Source: an uncultured Phocaeicola sp. (GTDB taxonomy: Bacteria > Bacteroidota > Bacteroidia > Bacteroidales > Bacteroidaceae). From it: a DNA stretch of 64,000 bases. The stretch lies in contig CAOYQO010000006.1 of assembly GCA_948566455.1 (NCBI GenBank), positions 87,406-151,405 on the forward strand. Reading direction: 5' to 3'. The notes under the pieces are model-generated. The model saw only the letters and a program-made list of their open reading frames with translations, had not been told where the DNA came from and did not search any database. Below are positions 41,125 to 49,278 of this stretch, piece by piece. The stretch's first letter is position 1. Each line of letters starts with the position of its first letter. The translations under genes and the position numbers were made by a program.

Positions 41125-42345
41125 TTACTCGTATCTGATTGCCTCTATCGGATCCAGATCAGCTGCTTTCTTAGCCGGATACCAGCCGAAGAATACACCA
41201 GTGACGGTACAGACAGCAAAGGAGAGGAATACACTCCATGCCTGGATATAGATGGGCCAGTGGGCTACGTTCTTCACAATGAATGAGGCTCCGCAGCCGA
41301 TGATGACTCCAATGATGCCACCTGTAATACTAATAAGGATGGCCTCAATCAGGAATTGTGAAAGAATATCCACACCACGTGCTCCTACGGACATACGCAG
41401 ACCGATTTCACGCGTACGTTCGGTTACGCTGACATACATAATGTTCATGATACCGATACCACCTACTACCAGAGAAATGCCGGCAATACATGCCAAAAGT
41501 GTGGTCATCAAGTCAGTGGTAGAATTCAGCATCGTACTGAGTTCCTGCTGGCTACGGATGGTGAAGTCATCGTCATCATTTTCTTTCAGCTTGTGATTAC
41601 GGCGCAGGATGGTGGTAATTTCGTCCGTGGCATAATCTGTCATGTCTTCGGAGAGGGCAGAGGCAAAGATACCTTGAAGATAGGTAACTGCCAGCATACG
41701 TTTCATTACGGTGGTGTAGGGAGCCAGCACGATTTCATCCTGGTCCATACCCATGGAGTTGTATCCTTTCGCTTTGAGCACACCTACTACACGTAGGGGA
41801 ACCTGATTGAAACGGATAATATGTCCGATAGGGTCCTGTCCGTTAGGGAAGAGGTTGTCTACAATAGTCTTACCTATGATACAGACTTTTGCTGCATTCT
41901 GAATGTCAGCTTCGGTGAACATCTCGCCGCTTTCCACACTTAACTGGCGAATTTCGAGGTATTCGGTACCTACACCATTTACGGAGGCAGGATAGTTATT
42001 GTTTCCGGCAATAAGCTGTCCGCTGGACGATACGTTTGGACTGACAGCTGCCAGAAAGTTAGTCTCATCCCGTAATGCTTCATAATCGGTCAGTTTCAAA
42101 GTCTGCATGGAAGAAGCATCTTGACGGACACCGCCACGCGTATCACTGCCCGGGTGAATCATGATCATGTTCGACCCCATTTCCGATATCTGTGCCTGGA
42201 TACTTTTCTTCGAACCCTGTCCGATGGCAAGCATGGTGATGACGGAGGCCACACCAATGATGATACCCAGCATGGTGAGGAAGGCGCGAAGCTTGTTGTT
42301 GGCAAGGGCGCGGAGGGCTATTTTGAAAAGGTTTGTTCCGTTCAT
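41125..42345 (-). CDS. ABC transporter permease (MacB-like)
   Basis: 406-residue inner-membrane protein of the MacB/FtsX type: a membrane helix near residues 20-42, a large periplasmic domain (about 45-280) and three helices at the C-terminus. The N-terminus ALRALANNKLRAFLTMLGIIIGVASVI and the C-terminal LRMSVGARGVDILSQFLIEA and GWYPAKKAADLDPIEAIRYE are family hallmarks. The ATPase is a separate gene directly upstream, unlike E. coli MacB where both are fused. With the adaptor and TolC-like protein it forms a tripartite exporter for peptides, macrolides or lipids. The substrate is unknown. Confidence 0.9.
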   Translation of the reverse strand: MNGTNLFKIALRALANNKLRAFLTMLGIIIGVASVITMLAIGQGSKKSIQAQISEMGSNMIMIHPGSDTRGGVRQDASSMQTLKLTDYEALRDETNFLAAVSPNVSSSGQLIAGNNNYPASVNGVGTEYLEIRQLSVESGEMFTEADIQNAAKVCIIGKTIVDNLFPNGQDPIGHIIRFNQVPLRVVGVLKAKGYNSMGMDQDEIVLAPYTTVMKRMLAVTYLQGIFASALSEDMTDYATDEITTILRRNHKLKENDDDDFTIRSQQELSTMLNSTTDLMTTLLACIAGISLVVGGIGIMNIMYVSVTERTREIGLRMSVGARGVDILSQFLIEAILISITGGIIGVIIGCGASFIVKNVAHWPIYIQAWSVFLSFAVCTVTGVFFGWYPAKKAADLDPIEAIRYE

Positions 42346-42357
42346 AATTTATATTTC

Positions 42358-43104
42358 TTAATCTTCATCATTTTTCGGTAATGCTGCCAGTGCCGCTGCT
42401 GCCGATAGAATTTTCGTATTCACCGTGTCTTCCGTCACATGCCCGTCACGCAGACGAATGTTCCGGCTACTGTACTGGGCTATTTCGGGATTATGGGTAA
42501 CGAATATAATGGTGCGTCCTTCGGCATGTAGTTTTTGGAAAAGAACCAATATCTCAAAAGAAGTACGCGTGTCCAGATTACCTGTTGCCTCATCGGCAAG
42601 GATTACCGCAGGGTTGTTTACCAAGGCACGGGCAATGGCTACACGTTGCATCTGTCCACCCGACATCTGGTTCGATTTATGTTCCAGACGGTCGCCCAGC
42701 CCTACGGCTTGCAGAGCTTCTATGGCCCGGCGTCTGCGTTCGGCTGCTGAGACAGAAGCATTATACATTAAAGGCAATTCTACATTCTCCACGGCAGTTG
42801 TCTTTGCCAGCAAATTATAGCTTTGGAATACGAAACCGATTTTCCGATTTCGTAATATGGCGCGCTGAGGCTTGCTCATGGTACGTACGGATATACCGTC
42901 CAGCAAGTATTCTCCACTGGTAGGAGTATCGAGGCAACCCAGGGTATTCAACAGTGTCGATTTACCGGAACCGGACGTACCCATGATGGTGACGAACTCT
43001 CCTTCGGCAATGGAAAAGGAGATGCCACGCAGGGCATGCACCGTTTCCTCGCCCACTTGGAAATCACGCCGGATGTTTTGCAATTCTATGACTGTTTTAC
43101 TCAT
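42358..43104 (-). CDS. ABC transporter ATP-binding protein (MacB/LolD type)
   Basis: 248-residue nucleotide-binding subunit. Walker A GTSGSGKST near residue 42, Q-loop FVFQSYNLL, signature MSGGQMQRVAIARAL near residue 147 and Walker B ILADEATGNLDT near residue 168 are all present, with the switch His in VTHNPEIAQY. It powers the permease encoded 12 bases downstream. An approximately 30-residue C-terminal tail rich in Ala is extra compared with LolD. Confidence 0.92.
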   Translation of the reverse strand: MSKTVIELQNIRRDFQVGEETVHALRGISFSIAEGEFVTIMGTSGSGKSTLLNTLGCLDTPTSGEYLLDGISVRTMSKPQRAILRNRKIGFVFQSYNLLAKTTAVENVELPLMYNASVSAAERRRRAIEALQAVGLGDRLEHKSNQMSGGQMQRVAIARALVNNPAVILADEATGNLDTRTSFEILVLFQKLHAEGRTIIFVTHNPEIAQYSSRNIRLRDGHVTEDTVNTKILSAAAALAALPKNDED

Positions 43105-43111
43105 AATATGA

Positions 43112-44335
43112 TTACTTATTATTTTTCTTTTTATTGTTTCCCGGAGGGCCAGGCATGAAAGGACTTCTTTCTCCTCCTTCCTGTCCTTCGGCTACAGCTG
43201 CCTGTCCGCTGCCTGTGCTGATTACTGCATCAGCTACGACTTGCGTGTTTTCATTGATGCCACCTGTAATTTCCGTCATAATTCCGTTAGAGATACCGAT
43301 GCTGACCGGATGTGCGGTAAACGTATCTCCTTCACGGGTCCATACCTTATGCTCTCCTTCGCAGTCCTTGATTACGGCATCCTTGCCTACCAATGGAACT
43401 GCCGGTGTAAAGCGTAAAGCCTTTGTTGGAACACTCAGTACTCCTTGTTTATCCAGTGTATAGATTGTAATGTTTGCTGTCAATCTCGGTTTCAATTTCA
43501 AATCCGGGTTATGGGCGGAGATCACTACTTCATAAGTTACCACAGTGGTAGATGTAGTGGTACTGCTTGAACTGCTGGTTGCTCCAAGACGGATTTGTGT
43601 AACTTTACCTTCGAATACATCATTCGGATAAGCATCTACTGTAAAGCTCACACGTTGTCCTTCTTCTACATCGCCTATGTCAGCTTCATCTACATCGGCC
43701 ACTACTTGCATTTGTGTCAAGTCCGCAGCAATGGTGAAGAGGGTCGGAGTTTCGAAGCCGGAAGCTACTGTCTGTCCTTCTTCTACATCACGGCTGATAA
43801 CAACGCCGTCGATAGGAGAGGTGATGGTGGCGTACGACAAGTTACGTTCTGCCTTGGCAAGAGATGCCTTACTACTGTCATAGGCGCTTTTGGCTTTCTG
43901 GTAGTTGTAGAGGCTTTGCTCGTAATCCGTATCGCTGATGAGTTGCTTTTCGTGCAGACCTTTGTTGCGTTCGTAGTTCTTCTGTTGATATTCATATTCG
44001 GCTTTGGCACCATCATAGGTTGCTTTTTGTGAAGCAAGCTCACTTTGCAGGGTCACTTTATCCATTTCGGCAATGAGTTGCCCTTTGGTCACTACCGAAT
44101 TATAATCTGCATACAGCTTATCAATGATACCACTGACCTGTGTACCTACTTCCACTTCAGTCACCGGTTCGATGGTACCTGTGGCAGTCACAGAGTTGGA
44201 AATGTCGCTACGACTTACGGTAGTCGTCTCGTATACCACTTTCCGTTTTTTGGCATCTCCGCCAAATATCCAGATAGCCATGCCGGCCACAATGATGATG
44301 CCGACCGCTACGATGATAATTTTCTTCTTACTCAT
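43112..44335 (-). CDS. Periplasmic adaptor subunit (MacA/HlyD family)
   Basis: 407 residues from the ATG at 44335 (MSKKKIIIVAVGIIIVAG), which I prefer over one seven codons upstream because it puts the basic residues next to the membrane anchor (5-25). Then come the lipoyl half-motifs (VTATGTIEPVTEVEVGTQVSG near 43 and TITSPIDGVVISRDVEEGQTV near 163), a coiled-coil hairpin between them (about 85-150) and beta-barrel and membrane-proximal domains. The C-terminus is Gly/Pro/Lys-rich. It bridges the inner-membrane ABC permease and the outer-membrane TolC-like channel, whose gene is upstream. Confidence 0.9.
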   Translation of the reverse strand: MSKKKIIIVAVGIIIVAGMAIWIFGGDAKKRKVVYETTTVSRSDISNSVTATGTIEPVTEVEVGTQVSGIIDKLYADYNSVVTKGQLIAEMDKVTLQSELASQKATYDGAKAEYEYQQKNYERNKGLHEKQLISDTDYEQSLYNYQKAKSAYDSSKASLAKAERNLSYATITSPIDGVVISRDVEEGQTVASGFETPTLFTIAADLTQMQVVADVDEADIGDVEEGQRVSFTVDAYPNDVFEGKVTQIRLGATSSSSSTTTSTTVVTYEVVISAHNPDLKLKPRLTANITIYTLDKQGVLSVPTKALRFTPAVPLVGKDAVIKDCEGEHKVWTREGDTFTAHPVSIGISNGIMTEITGGINENTQVVADAVISTGSGQAAVAEGQEGGERSPFMPGPPGNNKKKNNK

Positions 44336-44350
44336 ATCGTTTCTTTTATT

Positions 44351-44405
44351 TATCACTAATCACTCTATCACCTTATCATTCTATCATCTTATCATTCTAT
44401 CACAA
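44351..44405 (-). repeat. Octamer repeat between tolC-like and adaptor genes
   Basis: TATCACTAATCACTC is followed by TATCACCT, TATCATTC, TATCATCT, TATCATTC and TATCACAA on an 8-base period. It fills the gap and runs into the stop of the TolC-like gene. Confidence 0.75.
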
Positions 44406-45827
44406 CCTTATCCCTTCTCCCTGGTAGAATCGCAATAACTGTGCATTCAATATAGCCATATATTTGGCTTGCAATGTTTCCTGTTGCGCATTGAGCAGGT
44501 TATTCTTCTCTGTCAGCAGTTCTACTGTATTCTTCATGCCCAGGTTGAACTGCTCTTGAATGAGATCGTAACTTGTCTGTGTACTGCGTAGTTTCTCGGC
44601 AGCTGCTACATATTGTTGTTGTGCACTATTGGCATCTAACCATAAACTTTCAATAGTCTTGTATAAGGTCTTCTGCTGATCCTGCAAGTCCAGTTCGCTG
44701 GTCTGTTTTTGCAGGCGGGCTTTCTGTACCGCACTTTTGGTTTGACGGTTGTTGAAGATAGGAATACTTACGGTCAGACCTAATGAGTTGTTCCAGTTAT
44801 TCTTCACCTGTTCGGAGAAGGAGAAATCATTGCCGTTGGCGTTCGTTGTACCGATACCGGCACTGAGGCTCAGTGTAGGGATATATCCTGCTTTGGCAAT
44901 GCTGATATCCAAATCGGAAGCCTGTACATTCAGCTTGCCCGATTCTATCTCAGGACGGAAAGTGAGAGCAGCTCGATACACATCTGTTTTGGTGGGCAGG
45001 GGCGTCAGCACATTTTCATCACCTAAGGCAGGCAGATAGAGATTCATTTCACTTTCACCATCCAACTCCAGAAGTTGTTTCAGTTGTAATTTGTAATCTT
45101 GCAAGGTGGCTTGTGCCGTCACTAACTGATATTTATCAGTGCTGACCTGTGATTCCAACTGTGCGAGGTCGCTCTTGGCGATACTTCCGGCCTCCAGCAA
45201 CTGTTGTCCGCGATCACGTTCGGCCTGGCTGACGGCAAGAGTATTCTCATTTACTTTAACAGCTTCGGCAGCGTAGAGTATCTGCACATATATTTGTGCA
45301 ATGCTCTCTTCGATAGAATTTTCACTTTCGGCTACATTGAGTTCGGCAATGCGGTTGTTCAGCTTCTGCTGCTTGATGGTGTTCAGGCGCTTGCTGCCAT
45401 TGTAGAGGGTCCAACTGGCATCAATACCATAGCTACCGTTGTACGACGTCTTACTGGTGCTACTGGTGATGTTGTCACCATCGATAATCGTATTCGTCTC
45501 GCTGTTGGGGCGGTTTACGATACGTTGGCTGACACTTGCCGACAAACTGGGAAACAGGGCTGCTTTCGCAGTTTTCACATCCACTTCGGCGCTTTCCGCA
45601 CTGATACGGTTACGCTTCAGGGTGATGTTGTGTTGCAGGGCATAGTCAATGCAGGTTTGCAAGTCCCACTGAGAGGGGAGCGCCGCATCGTCTTGCGATG
45701 AAGTACTTTGTACTGTGATTTCCTGCGCTGCAGTGGGAGTCGCATCCTGTGCCTGCAGTGTCGTGCTGCCGACACAGGCGCTTGCCACACTGAGTGTTAT
45801 CACTGTCAATCTTCTTACGTTTCTCAT
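44400..45827 (-). CDS. TolC-family outer membrane efflux protein
   Basis: 475 residues with a signal peptide (ending near residue 26, LQAQ). The mature protein shows the duplicated TolC pattern: long heptad-rich helices (LAVSQAERDRGQQLLEAGSIAKSDLAQLESQV near residue 207 and the matching LRSTQTSYDLIQEQFNLGMKNTVELLTEKNNLLNAQQ near residue 412), the second being the OEP family signature. It forms the outer-membrane channel of the tripartite exporter and is the first gene of a six-gene operon (channel, adaptor, ATPase, permease, kinase, regulator). Confidence 0.92.
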   Translation of the reverse strand: MRNVRRLTVITLSVASACVGSTTLQAQDATPTAAQEITVQSTSSQDDAALPSQWDLQTCIDYALQHNITLKRNRISAESAEVDVKTAKAALFPSLSASVSQRIVNRPNSETNTIIDGDNITSSTSKTSYNGSYGIDASWTLYNGSKRLNTIKQQKLNNRIAELNVAESENSIEESIAQIYVQILYAAEAVKVNENTLAVSQAERDRGQQLLEAGSIAKSDLAQLESQVSTDKYQLVTAQATLQDYKLQLKQLLELDGESEMNLYLPALGDENVLTPLPTKTDVYRAALTFRPEIESGKLNVQASDLDISIAKAGYIPTLSLSAGIGTTNANGNDFSFSEQVKNNWNNSLGLTVSIPIFNNRQTKSAVQKARLQKQTSELDLQDQQKTLYKTIESLWLDANSAQQQYVAAAEKLRSTQTSYDLIQEQFNLGMKNTVELLTEKNNLLNAQQETLQAKYMAILNAQLLRFYQGEGIRL

Positions 45828-45847
45828 ATCTTCGTTATGCTATATTG

Positions 45848-45943
45848 TTTTACGATTGCGAAGATACAGTGTCGTAAAATGCCCTGCAAAATAGATAGAC
45901 GGTTCGGAATTTTTCGACGCCGGAATGCTTTTTTGTGTCGATG
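45848..45943. promoter_or_regulatory. Regulatory region upstream of the tolC-like operon
   Basis: It contains a perfect inverted repeat TTTTACGA (45848-45855) and TCGTAAAA (45872-45879), a partial -7 element TATCTTCG on the minus strand (45866-45859) between its arms, and TTCGGA-N5-TCGAC at 45903-45918 with a second CGGAAT at 45921 and TGTCGATG at 45936-45943. Candidate target of the operon's own LytTR regulator. Confidence 0.45.
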
Positions 45944-45963
45944 ACTAACTTTTTGCCCTTTTA

Positions 45964-45996
45964 TTTGTTATTTAGAATATAAAAGTTTTATATTTG
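45964..45996 (+). promoter_or_regulatory. Promoter of the cytochrome bd operon, TTTG-N21-TATATTTG
   Basis: TTTG (45964-45967), 21 bases, TATATTTG (45989-45996), 22 bases before the first ATG. Exact match to the Bacteroides consensus. Confidence 0.85.
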
Positions 45997-46018
45997 TAAT
46001 GATTATAATTTCTCTATT

Positions 46019-46261
46019 ATGAAGAATACAATCCAGAAAATCTGGCGGTTTTACGTCGATGGATTCCGGGGTATGACGCTCGGGAAAACTCTGTGGCTCA
46101 TTATTCTGGTGAAACTGTTCATCATGTTTTTCATATTGCGTATATTCTTCTTCCCCAATTATCTGAACTCGTCTGCGGTAGGCGAAGATAAAGAGGAATA
46201 TGTAAGTAGGGAACTTATTGACCGTGCTCTTGGTGATCCTCCTTCTTCCACTCCGGATTGA
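46019..46261 (+). CDS. DUF4492 small membrane protein of the cytochrome bd operon
   Basis: 80 residues: a short amphipathic start (IQKIWRFYVDGFRGMTLGKTL), one membrane helix (about residues 25-46, LIILVKLFIMFFILRIFFF) and a polar C-terminal tail. It matches DUF4492, which in Bacteroidetes is found right ahead of cydA. The place and single helix resemble CydX/CydH accessory subunits of other bd oxidases, but I see no sequence similarity to those. It lies 56 bases before cydA and uses the operon promoter. Confidence 0.8.
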   Translation: MKNTIQKIWRFYVDGFRGMTLGKTLWLIILVKLFIMFFILRIFFFPNYLNSSAVGEDKEEYVSRELIDRALGDPPSSTPD

Positions 46262-46317
46262 CCAGCGCTTAATACTGTAAATTACTTATAACTTCATAAT
46301 TAATAACTTGATTTCTT

Positions 46318-47868
46318 ATGCTTGAACACATCAACACTTCTCTGATTGACTGGTCGAGGGCGCAATTCGCACTGACAGCCATTTATCACTGGATTTTTGT
46401 GCCGCTCACATTGGGGCTGGCAGTCATCATGGGTATCATGGAGACCATGTATTATCGTACGGGGGATGAGTTTTGGAAACGCACCGCCAAGTTTTGGATG
46501 AAATTGTTCGGTATCAACTTTGCCGTGGGAGTGGCCACGGGACTGATTCTTGAATTTGAGTTCGGAACCAACTGGAGTAACTACAGCTGGTTTGTGGGCG
46601 ACATTTTTGGAGCACCACTTGCCATCGAAGGAATTTTGGCTTTCTTTATGGAAGCTACTTTTATTGCAGTCATGTTCTTTGGCTGGGATAAGGTGAGCAG
46701 GAAATTCCATCTGGCATCTACCTGGCTGACGGGATTGGGGGCCACAATATCTGCTTGGTGGATACTTGTGGCGAATGCATGGATGCAGAATCCGGTGGGG
46801 ATGGAATTCAATCCTGATACGGTGAGAAATGAGATGGTAGATTTCTGGGCAGTAGCATTATCACCTACAGCAGTAAATAAGTTTTTCCATACCGTGTTGT
46901 CCGGTTGGGTGCTGGGTGCTGTATTTGTGGTAGGTGTTGCCTGCTGGTTCCTGCTGAAGAAACGGGATAAGAAATTTGCATTGTCAAGCATAAAGATTGC
47001 TGCCTGGGTAGGTTTGGTTTCGGCTGTGCTTTCTGCATGGACCGGTGATGGGTCGGGTTATCAGGTGGCGCAAACACAGCCGATGAAGCTGGCAGCAATG
47101 GAAGGTTATTACGAGGGGCAGCAAGGAGCCGGATTGGTAGCAATCGGTATGCTGAATCCTGAAAAGAAGACATACGATGACGGACAGGCTCCTTTCCTGT
47201 TCAGGATGGAGATACCAAAGATGCTCTCTTTGCTTGCTGAAAGAAAAATGGATGCATTTGTACCCGGTATTACAGACTTGTTGGAGGGTGGATATGAATT
47301 GAAAGACGGTACCAAAGCACTTTCCGCAGAAGAGAAGATAGAGCGTGGGAAGACAGCAATTGCTGCATTGGCAGCTTATCGTGATGCCAAGTTGGCAGGT
47401 AACGAGGAAGATGCGAAGATAGCGGCCAAAACGTTGAAAGAAAATGTGGCTTATTTCGGCTATGGATATATTAAGGATGTGAATGATCTGGTACCTAATG
47501 TACCGTTGACATTCTATGCTTTCCGTGTGATGGTGATGCTGGGTGGTTACTTTATATTGTTCTTTATTGTAATACTGTTCCTGGTATATAAGCGTGATTT
47601 GTCGAAGATGAAGTGGATGCATTGGGTTGCATTACTGACCATTCCGTTGGGCTATCTGGCGGGACAAGCCGGATGGGTAGTTGCAGAGTGCGGACGTCAG
47701 CCGTGGGCTATACAGGATATGTTGCCTGTGAATGCGGCTATTTCTAAGCTGGATGTGGGTTCCGTACAGACGACATTCTTTATCTTCCTGGTGTTGTTTA
47801 CTATTATGCTGATAGCAGAAATCGGTATTCTGTTGAAGGCAATAAAGAAAGGACCGGAGAATAATTAA
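46318..47868 (+). CDS. cydA: Cytochrome bd ubiquinol oxidase subunit I
   Basis: 516-residue inner-membrane subunit that holds all three haems and the quinol site. The N-terminal DWSRAQFALTAIYHWIFVPLTLGLA contains the first axial His, and HTVLSGWVLGA near residue 180 contains the His ligand for haem b595/b558. The quinol-binding loop includes MKLAAMEGYYE, and the conserved GYLAGQAGWVVAECGRQPW lies near residue 442. Bacteroides uses it to respire traces of oxygen. CydB lies 33 bases downstream. Confidence 0.96.
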   Translation: MLEHINTSLIDWSRAQFALTAIYHWIFVPLTLGLAVIMGIMETMYYRTGDEFWKRTAKFWMKLFGINFAVGVATGLILEFEFGTNWSNYSWFVGDIFGAPLAIEGILAFFMEATFIAVMFFGWDKVSRKFHLASTWLTGLGATISAWWILVANAWMQNPVGMEFNPDTVRNEMVDFWAVALSPTAVNKFFHTVLSGWVLGAVFVVGVACWFLLKKRDKKFALSSIKIAAWVGLVSAVLSAWTGDGSGYQVAQTQPMKLAAMEGYYEGQQGAGLVAIGMLNPEKKTYDDGQAPFLFRMEIPKMLSLLAERKMDAFVPGITDLLEGGYELKDGTKALSAEEKIERGKTAIAALAAYRDAKLAGNEEDAKIAAKTLKENVAYFGYGYIKDVNDLVPNVPLTFYAFRVMVMLGGYFILFFIVILFLVYKRDLSKMKWMHWVALLTIPLGYLAGQAGWVVAECGRQPWAIQDMLPVNAAISKLDVGSVQTTFFIFLVLFTIMLIAEIGILLKAIKKGPENN

Positions 47869-47897
47869 TAATTAGAAATTAATAATTAAAAATTAAA
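47863..47897 (+). repeat. Intergenic heptamer repeat between cydA and cydB, 5 units
   Basis: AATTAAT, AATTAGA, AATTAAT, AATTAAA, AATTAAA in exact 7-base tandem from the cydA stop to 4 bases before the cydB ATG. Confidence 0.8.
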
Positions 47898-47901
47898 GTT
47901 C

Positions 47902-49047
47902 ATGTCTTACGTTTTTCTACAACAATATTGGTGGTTCGTGGTATCATTGCTGGGGGCCCTTCTTGTATTCCTGCTGTTTGTGCAGGGAGGTAATTCGCTT
48001 ATCTTCTGTCTGGGTAAGACGGAAGAACATCGGAAGATGATGGTTAACTCTACAGGGCGGAAATGGGAGTTCACATTTACGACGTTAGTTACGTTTGGCG
48101 GTGCATTTTTTGCATCGTTCCCATTGTTCTACAGTACGAGTTTTGGTGGTGCATACTGGTTGTGGATGATTATCCTGTTTAGCTTTGTGTTGCAGGCTGT
48201 CAGTTATGAATTCCAGAGCAAGGCGGGTAATCTGCTGGGAAAAAATACATATCGTACTTTCCTGGTGATTAACGGTGTAGTAGGTCCGGTGCTGCTGGGT
48301 GGTGCGGTGGCTACGTTCTTTACAGGTTCGGAGTTTTATATCAATAAAGCCAGTATGACGAATACGGTGATGCCTGTTATTAGCCATTGGGCAAATGGCT
48401 GGCACGGACTGGATGCATTGGCTAACCCATGGAATGTAGTGTTGGGATTGGCTGTATTCTTCCTTGCGCGTATTTTGGGTGCATTGTACTTTATTAATAA
48501 TATTGATGATAAAGATTTGGTGGCACGTAGCCGTCGTTCCCTGATAGGAAATTCGGTGTTGTTCCTGGTATTCTTTTTGTCATTCGTTATCCGTACACTG
48601 TTGGCGGATGGATATGCTGTGAATCCGGAGACGGGAGAAATCTTCATGGAGCCTTATAAGTATCTGACGAACTTTATTGAAATGCCGGTGGTGTTGGTGC
48701 TTTTCCTTATTGGGGTGGTACTGGTGCTTTGGGGTATTGGGAAGAGTTTGTTGAAGCCTAAATTCGATAAGGGTATTTGGTTTACAGGTATTGGTACGGT
48801 GCTTGCAGTGTTGGCATTACTGCTTGTTGCGGGCTATAATCATACGGCTTATTATCCTTCTACAAATGATCTGCAAAGTTCACTGACGCTGGCAAACAGC
48901 TGTTCCAGTGAGTTTACATTGAGGGTGATGTTCTATGTTTCTTTCTTGGTTCCATTTGTGCTTGCGTATATCTTCTATGCTTGGAGAAGCATTGATATAC
49001 ATAAGATTAATGAGAAAGAGATGAAGGACGGCGGGCATTCGTACTAA
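47902..49047 (+). CDS. cydB: Cytochrome bd ubiquinol oxidase subunit II
   Basis: 381-residue inner-membrane partner of CydA with about nine helices. Typical segments are LQQYWWFVVSLLGALLVFLLFVQGG at the N-terminus, GRKWEFTFTTLVTFGGAFFASFPLFYS near residue 52 and a C-terminal NSCSSEFTLRVMFYVSFLVPFVLAYIFYAW. It is shorter and more diverged than E. coli CydB, as usual in Bacteroidetes. It ends the operon; a 22-bp palindromic repeat array follows. Confidence 0.93.
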   Translation: MSYVFLQQYWWFVVSLLGALLVFLLFVQGGNSLIFCLGKTEEHRKMMVNSTGRKWEFTFTTLVTFGGAFFASFPLFYSTSFGGAYWLWMIILFSFVLQAVSYEFQSKAGNLLGKNTYRTFLVINGVVGPVLLGGAVATFFTGSEFYINKASMTNTVMPVISHWANGWHGLDALANPWNVVLGLAVFFLARILGALYFINNIDDKDLVARSRRSLIGNSVLFLVFFLSFVIRTLLADGYAVNPETGEIFMEPYKYLTNFIEMPVVLVLFLIGVVLVLWGIGKSLLKPKFDKGIWFTGIGTVLAVLALLLVAGYNHTAYYPSTNDLQSSLTLANSCSSEFTLRVMFYVSFLVPFVLAYIFYAWRSIDIHKINEKEMKDGGHSY

Positions 49048-49133
49048 GAGCTTATTGATTCATTTGTTCTATATAAGGGATTGTTTTGTTCAGGACTAAT
49101 GAATATAACGTTTGCTCTTAGGAATAATGGGAT

Positions 49134-49216
49134 GTTGACCTTGGTTAACAGGCCTGTCAACGTTGGTTGACGGTCCTGTTAACCTACGTTGACAGGCCTG
49201 TTGACTACGGTCAACA
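49134..49216. repeat. 22-bp tandem array of near-palindromes downstream of cydB
   Basis: Units start with GTTRAC at 49144, 49166 and 49188, each exactly 22 bases, with partial units on both sides (49134 and 49210). Each holds a near-palindrome of the form GTTRACAGGCCTGTYRAC. GGTTAACAGG (49143-49152) pairs with CCTGTTAACC (49175-49184), extended by GTCAAC/GTTGAC around a GTTG loop. TGTTGAC (49199-49205) pairs with GTCAACA (49210-49216) around TACG. No T run follows, so it is not a plain terminator. Confidence 0.8.
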
Positions 49217-49278
49217 CCCAATAAGACTTACGGTAAAGATGCAAAAAGAGCCGGGCAAACACCTGTTTAGTTGGTTTC

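Noticed and set aside
46984..47622. 212-codon minus-strand open frame
   Set aside because: Antisense within cydA, which is intact and conserved.
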